DNA of 64,000 nt from assembly GCF_000149955.1 (NCBI RefSeq), contig NC_030989.1, forward strand, positions 1,807,839 to 1,871,838, in the 5' to 3' direction. Position 1 is the stretch's first letter, and each line of letters begins with the position of its first letter. Of the stretch, positions 58,817 through 64,000 are shown in pieces. Source of the stretch: Fusarium oxysporum f. sp. lycopersici 4287. Taxonomy: Eukaryota; Ascomycota; Sordariomycetes; Hypocreales; Nectriaceae. Both the position numbers and the translations under genes were made by a program. The notes beneath the pieces were generated by a model. That model was not told the origin of the DNA. It ran no database searches and saw nothing but the letters and a program-made list of their open reading frames with translations.

Positions 58817-60440
58817 TGTAGTCGTATCGGATGAAGTGGAAGCCCGTCTAACAGAGATTCGGGGCGCTCATGCGGCGCAAGTGACTTAGGGCAGGCCGTA
58901 GTAATGTATTGTCAGATTAAGGAGGGAGGTTGATGATCTGTTGGTTGTTGGAGATGATGTTGATGTTAGAAGCATGAAGTAATCATCAAGTTGCGGTTAG
59001 GAAGGTACGTTATGGCGGACGATTCGTCATCGAGGTGAAGTCACTTTGGGCAGGGTTTATGAGTGATAAGGTTGTAGCGGGCGGTGTTGTGATTGGCTTG
59101 GTTATGTCTAATCCAGGAACGGAACCTCACCTCAGGCCCCAGCTTTCGCCCTGAAACTTGGGGGTCTTGGAATTTGGGGCCCGATGATCTTGCACGCGAC
59201 GTCATTTTTTAATTGAACTGATCATATTAATAGATCATGTTTGAGGATCCATTGGACATCCATTCCCAAGCTATCTTTGACAGTAGTGCTCCCAGCATGG
59301 GGATATCTTAATATCTAGCCCATAAATACCTAAATAACAATATCACCAGGCGATATTGCAGCAGCTATCCTGTACAGTAGAATTGTGCAGCAGAATCTGA
59401 AACAAAGACAGCAAAGGAGCAGACATATCAACAGAATACCCCAATGAAATTAACACCCATGCGCTATTTACAAAAACACCTTCACGAATATGTGCACTTC
59501 AGGCCTTTCAACGCCGCCTAGGCGTGCCTGAGGGAGACTTTGGAAGGAGGACACCTATCTGTCTCAGGGAGCAGCTATCTCATGGCACCATAATATTTCC
59601 TCGAGTTGGTTGGCTTACTTCCAATACCGGGGATCTGGGCACCTATATCACGCGGCTGAGAGCTCTCATCATCTCTGCTGAGGGCAGAACAGAAAACAGC
59701 TCACGTTTGGAACCTAAAACAGAACAAGCATGCAAGATGTGTCGATGGTGAGTATTGAGATGGTCGCTCGTGCTTATCACAGCTTCAAGTGTAGTACCAA
59801 GCTTAGCTCGAACCGAAGGTTTACAAAGGGGAGAAGCTGTTGAGTCGTAACCAGCGATGCAATAAAAATACTCCAATTAAGATTTTCTACAATCTTATTA
59901 CCTACTTATTTCCATCTCGAGATCTTGGCGTAAATTGACGAGCTCAGTCGGCCAACAGGATCATGGCTATTGAAAATTCAACTACCGGTAACGGCGGTTG
60001 ACCTGAGAAACCTACCTTAGCAAAGGACTCACTCGCAGTCAAGTAAGTGGAGTTTGAAAACAGCAGCGATACAATAGGTTCCCAACTACCCAATGCGTTT
60101 GTATAGACGATTAATATAAATTGCAATCTGATCCAATCATGTATAACGTCGTCTAAGTTATAGATACCTTATTAGAGTCAGCGTCCCGAGACCGGCTTAA
60201 CATCACATTAAAGTGGGGCATATGCTCTTTGGGCTGGAGAAAGAAACAACCGGGACATGGCCCTCCAATGGTGACTCCTCCTACCACAGACTCATCATAT
60301 CTTGACCTACTTAAGCCATTGGCTTAAAGAAAAGCTCACTTTCTTCCTTCGATCTGACGTTCAACTCAATTGTAGGCTTCAGAGCTCATTTTTAATTATA
60401 CAATCACTCATTGACTCACTCACTCAACACACAGCTCAAA
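58817..60440. other. Intergenic region (divergent promoters of the Tag1-like gene and OTC)
   Basis: About 1.6 kb. Small frames around 59524-59876 have no recognisable features. TGACTC occurs three times in tandem spacing close to the OTC start (60411-60423, CATTGACTCACTCACTC context); TGACTC is the GCN4/CPC1 half-site used for arginine-pathway genes, so cross-pathway control is plausible. Confidence 0.4.
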
Positions 60441-61596
60441 ATGAAGACCTCAGCTTTCCGAATCGCTCGAGGGGCCGCTGCAGGCCTTCAGAAACGAGCG
60501 TATTCACAGGCTGCGACACCTAGGCATCTCATGACAATTGCTGATCTTACTCCCAATGAGTTTGCCAACCTTGTTCGTGACGCCAACACTCGAAAAATAG
60601 CTGTCAAGGGTGGAGCTCCCGCCAGCTATCTCAATGCCGGCCTTGCTGGTAAGACTGTTGCTATGATGTTCAGCAAGCGCAGCACCCGTACTCGAGTTTC
60701 CACTGAAGCTGCTGTGACTATGCTTGGTGGCCATCCCATGTTCCTCGGGAAGGATGATATTCAGCTTGGTGTAAGTATTGCACTTACATGATGAAGATCT
60801 ATGCTAATGCCTACCAAGGTTAACGAGTCGCTATACGACACTTCGGTTGTCATTTCTTCAATGACCTCCTGTATGGTCGCTCGAGTTGGACCTCACTCTG
60901 ATGTCGCTAATCTCGCTAAGCACTCAAGTGTTCCTGTCATCAACGCTCTGTCTGATGACTTCCATCCTCTGCAGACGATCGCTGACTTCCTCACTCTCCA
61001 TGAAACTTTCCCATCAGCAAGCGCCAAGGGAGCTACCCTGGGCCTCAATGGTCTCAAGGTCGCCTGGGTCGGCGATGCCAACAACGTTCTGTTCGATCTC
61101 GCCATTGGTTGTGTCAAGATGGGTGTTGACATATCAGTTGCCGCCCCCAAAGGATATGAGATTCCTGACAACATGAGGCAACTCATCAGTTCCGCTGCTG
61201 ACGGCGTGTCCTCACCCGGCAAGCTTTTTGAGACTAACGTGCCTGAGGAGGCCGTTAAGGATGCCAATATATTGGTGACTGATACATGGGTTTCCATGGG
61301 CCAGGAAGCTGACACCCAGAAGCGCCTCAAGGACTTTGCTGGTTTCCAGATTACGAACGACCTTGCAAAGCGAGGAGGTGCAAAGTCGGACTGGAAGTTC
61401 ATGCACTGCCTCCCTCGACATCCTGAGGAGGTTGCCGATGAGGTCTTCTACAGCCCCCGCTCTCTGGTATTTCCCGAGGCCGAGAACCGCCTCTGGGCCG
61501 CTGTTTGTAAGTCTTTACGCTGTTTCATTTCGAAGCATGATCCTAACATCGACAGCTGCCTTGGAAGGCTTCGTCGTCAACAAGGGCAAGTTCTAA
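60441..61596 (+). CDS. Ornithine carbamoyltransferase, mitochondrial
   Basis: Condenses ornithine and carbamoyl phosphate to citrulline in the arginine pathway, in the mitochondrial matrix (N. crassa arg-12, yeast ARG3). Exons 60441-60770, 60819-61506 and 61556-61596 give 352 residues. The N-terminus [23 protein letters not shown] is a presequence with a likely cleavage near YSQA. The carbamoyl-phosphate loop STRTR is at residues 81-85, with [12 protein letters not shown] around it. The ornithine/catalytic motif HCLPRH occurs in the last third, and [12 protein letters not shown] is the family DxxN region. The last exon completes the C-terminus [13 protein letters not shown]; without it the frame continues into unrelated sequence. 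Convergent with ILV6. A TGACTC-type element sits just upstream of the start codon, which fits amino-acid starvation control, as inference. Confidence 0.96.
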
Positions 61597-61775
61597 AGTA
61601 TGGTGAGAAGACGGAATACGAATGGATACGATATCATTTACTAGCCACACTTGACAGGAGGTGGAGCATTGGCGCACGAACGATAAAAATAGTCTTGGGA
61701 ATTAAATCAATTAAATCAGATCCTTTCCTTGAAAACGCCATTGGGTCGGGTCACTAATTGAGGTATCTATCTAAT

Positions 61776-62778
61776 TTAACCAGGAGGGAGCTGACTAGCA
61801 TCGACAACCTCGTCTGCCTCCATGACAAGGGACTCCTGGTTACCTTCAGACAGAGGAGATCGGGGTAGAGCCATCAGACCTGTACGGGCAGACTCAAGAA
61901 TGCCAAAGGGAGCAACAAGCTTGAGGAACGAGTCGATACGTGACTGCTTAGCAGAACTGGAACCACATGTCAGTATTGCGCATGAATGAGTAGACAAGAG
62001 GGAGAGTGTGGGTAACATACACTTCAACAATGCAGCTGTTGGTGCTGATATCTAGGACCTTGCCGCCAAACTGGTGGGCGAAGTAAGTGATCGACTTAAG
62101 ATGCTCGTGCTTGTGTCGTAGAGCTTGACTGACGGCCAACTTGCTGGGGTGGAAGTCCTTGGCGGTATCGGAGAGGCTACGTTCAATGGCCTCATGCGCG
62201 TAGTCGACATCAGTCTCGCCAGCAGCAATCTCGCGGTGGTGGTGGAGGAGCTCCTCGAAGTACTCGGGACCAAGGATGTTGATCTTGGCAAGGAGAAGCT
62301 CGCGCTGGACAAGAGCTGCGTTGGTATAGTCGAGGACGGCCCAGACAGGAACCAGATCCTCAAGCTGTCGGCGAGCCTGCTCAACAACGCCATCTTGACC
62401 AGTGAGGACAATGGTCATGCGAGAAAGGTCGTCAACCTCAGTGTTACACACGACCAGAGAGTCAATGTTGAACCCGCGAGCTGCCAAAATTCCGGAAACA
62501 CGGGACAGAACACCAGGTTCGTTCTGGACCAGACAGTTGAGTATATGGCGCTTGGGGGGAGCGGTTGAAGGGACTGGGGTCTCGTAAAGAATGTTGGAGA
62601 CGGCGGCCTGAGCGGACCACGCAGGAGGATTGTCGCTCACGGGAAGGGGAGCAGAGCGACGGCGGAGGGCCTTGTAGGCGATGGCGGAGGTCGACGAGGA
62701 GCTATATCGCACAGCGGCGACGCCTCTCGCGGAGGCGACCCAGCGGAGGGACGAAGTCAAGGGCCGTAGAGAAGCCAT
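61776..62778 (-). CDS. ILV6: Acetolactate synthase regulatory (small) subunit, mitochondrial
   Basis: Regulatory partner of acetolactate synthase, the first enzyme of valine, leucine and isoleucine synthesis; it confers activation and valine feedback sensitivity. Exons 62778-62021 and 61956-61776 give 312 residues. It opens with a mitochondrial presequence (MASLRPLTSSLRWVASARGVAAVRYSSSS). The N-terminal ACT domain begins near residue 77 (HILNCLVQNEPGVLSRVSGILAARGFNIDSLVV) and includes the valine-site region. The C-terminal domain contains HPSKLAVSQALRHKHEHLKSITYFAHQFGGKVLDIS. The intron is GTATGTTA ... CTGACA ... TTCCAG; the second exon supplies SAKQSRIDSFLKLVAPFGILESARTGLMALPRSP, the conserved end of the protein. 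Start and length match fungal Ilv6. Confidence 0.96.
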
Positions 62779-63766
62779 CTTGTGGAGACAGGAGAACAGG
62801 AACAGTTCTCTGTTCAGAACAAGAAGGGTCTCAACACGGTAGAAATAGCAATTGGTCCGGGCGGAGGATGGGATGAAGGTGACTCAAAGTCAGGAAGAGA
62901 TAGGTCGAGGGAAATGCCGAAAAAATCAATGGGCCATCGATAGGCCGGTGACCGGAGGCTACAGAGACACGGGGGCAGGTGTTTGCGCGGGGGCAAGGAT
63001 CAGCTCAGCAGGGGTCCGCTGTAAGCTCCGAGTCTAGGTTATCAGGAGCTATGGAGATAGGGTTATTGTCGAGCTTACATACCACTGGCAATGGCTCATG
63101 CCATATGAATGAATCATTGAGTCGGAAAGTGACTACAGGGGTTGGATTGTTCTATAGGCAGGCGAATAACTCGATACAATACAGTAATTGACCCCAGTTC
63201 ATGCCCATGACATTCCCCAGGTTCCTTGTAGACCATGCAGGGCTCAGCCAAGCCACACTACCAAGCTAATTGTCCAATGAAGAAGCACCTGATAATCACT
63301 TAGAAGGAACTCTACCAGAGGAATCGAAAAGCCAGAGCGTTACAAAATAAATTAGCCTGGGCAGCTAAGTTCAGTGCTCATGACATAATCAAATACTTAT
63401 ACTCTCTGTTGCCTTCCGCACTCGCCTGCACTTTTACCCCATGTTGCCCATTGCTATATCTATTGTCCCAAGCTCTCCCCCATATTCGCAACCGCCGGTT
63501 TCGGGCAGCTCACCAGCCACATGTGGCGGAAGGCTGAAAGAGGTACGTGCTTCAAGCTGCTGCTCCGTAGACCATCAAACATCAACTCCACTTCAACACA
63601 GGCGCATTTCGGTTGCTATTTTTCACACCGGATTTGCATTGATACATAGGTACATATAGACCATTATCGACAACTCGGTACCTTTCTGTAACAGCTGTAC
63701 TCCCACGTGGCGTAGTTCCAACCTACATCCCCCAATTTTCGTTTCAATATTCGCAACTCGTCGAGT
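62779..63766. other. Intergenic region (divergent promoters)
   Basis: About 990 nt upstream of ILV6 (minus) and of the edge gene (plus). No coding sequence supported. Confidence 0.5.
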
Positions 63767-64000
63767 ATGGACGAAACAGAACGACGAACGGTGAAGCGTT
63801 CGCGCTTCGACCAGACAGAGCCGGAACCCAAGAGGACATCGCGATTTGACCGTCGCTCTCGATCTCCCCCGTCGCGTCGCTCTGAGCCCGGAAGAGATCG
63901 TAGCCCCATTGCAAAAGATGCAACCCCCGAGGCAAGGAAATCTCCAACTGATGCTGCCGCTGCCGCTGGTTTGTGACCCTGTCCCATGCCTTTTTCTTTC
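63767..64000 (+). CDS. N-terminal exon of an Arg/Ser-rich protein, possibly KH-domain splicing-related (3' truncated by window)
   Basis: Starts at 63767 with MDETERRTVKRSRFDQTEPE and continues as a charged disordered stretch (RTSRFDRRSRSPPSRRSEPGRDRSP), ending in an Ala-rich run (DAAAAAAG). The exon very probably ends at 63968, where G|GTTTGTGACC offers a donor; the frame otherwise stops four bases later. RS dipeptides plus a following Ala-rich segment resemble the N-terminus of fungal KHDC4/Blom7-like KH-domain proteins, which associate with the spliceosome, but the diagnostic domain lies outside the window. Treat the identity as tentative. Confidence 0.45.

Overview
This window is a fungal nuclear chromosome segment from a filamentous ascomycete. 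Gene content and style fit a Sordariomycete of the Hypocreales, most likely Fusarium or a close relative. That placement is inference, because no database search was possible. Supporting signs are one gene per about 2 kb on both strands, short GT-AG introns of about 50-140 nt with CTAAC/CTGAC-type branch sites, many mitochondrial presequences, and a secreted glucoamylase. There are no operons, CRISPR arrays, intact transposons or convincing tRNA genes.

Left part (1-22.7 kb): the 3' end of glyceraldehyde-3-phosphate dehydrogenase; a small coiled-coil protein; an unrecognised nuclear-looking gene broken by a 407-nt assembly gap; a 926-residue coiled-coil protein with two internal repeat arrays; RVB2 (reptin); a secreted DJ-1/PfpI protein; a bHLH transcription factor; a TMEM135-like membrane protein; and GET2. 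Gene-poor stretches lie at 4.5-6.5 kb (with an AT-rich degenerate patch) and 15.9-19.6 kb.

Middle part (23-48 kb): SEC31 (COPII coat); a small RRM protein; a divergent pair of respiratory-chain genes (an MLRQ/B12D-type protein and COX12); a divergent pair SDE2 / ribosomal protein eS10; a DUF3712-type protein; the HECT ligase HUL4; a divergent mitochondrial pair (mL61/Mrp49-like and the YqeH-type GTPase GEP3); the PP1 regulator YPI1; mitochondrial GatC; and SEC17 (alpha-SNAP).

Right part (48.9-64 kb): a secreted glucoamylase (GH15 plus CBM20); the tri-snRNP protein SNU66/SART1; a large vacuolar-type membrane protein resembling Tag1; ornithine carbamoyltransferase and acetolactate synthase regulatory subunit (convergent, both mitochondrial amino-acid enzymes); and the first exon of an arginine/serine-rich, probably KH-domain protein running off the edge.

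The genes are mostly conserved housekeeping genes, so no novel multi-gene system is evident. The most unusual observations concern gene architecture. Two mitochondrial genes (COX12 and mL61) each seem to need a 3-nt microexon, and the gene sharing the COX12 promoter has a 16-nt exon. The TMEM135-like gene uses a GC-AG intron. SNU66, itself a splicing factor, carries a 60-nt intron that could be retained in frame. The 926-residue coiled-coil protein has seven 13-residue and four 21-residue tandem repeats. Coordinates given for multi-exon genes are the whole coding span; exon boundaries, worked out by hand from splice signals and reading frame, are in the evidence text.
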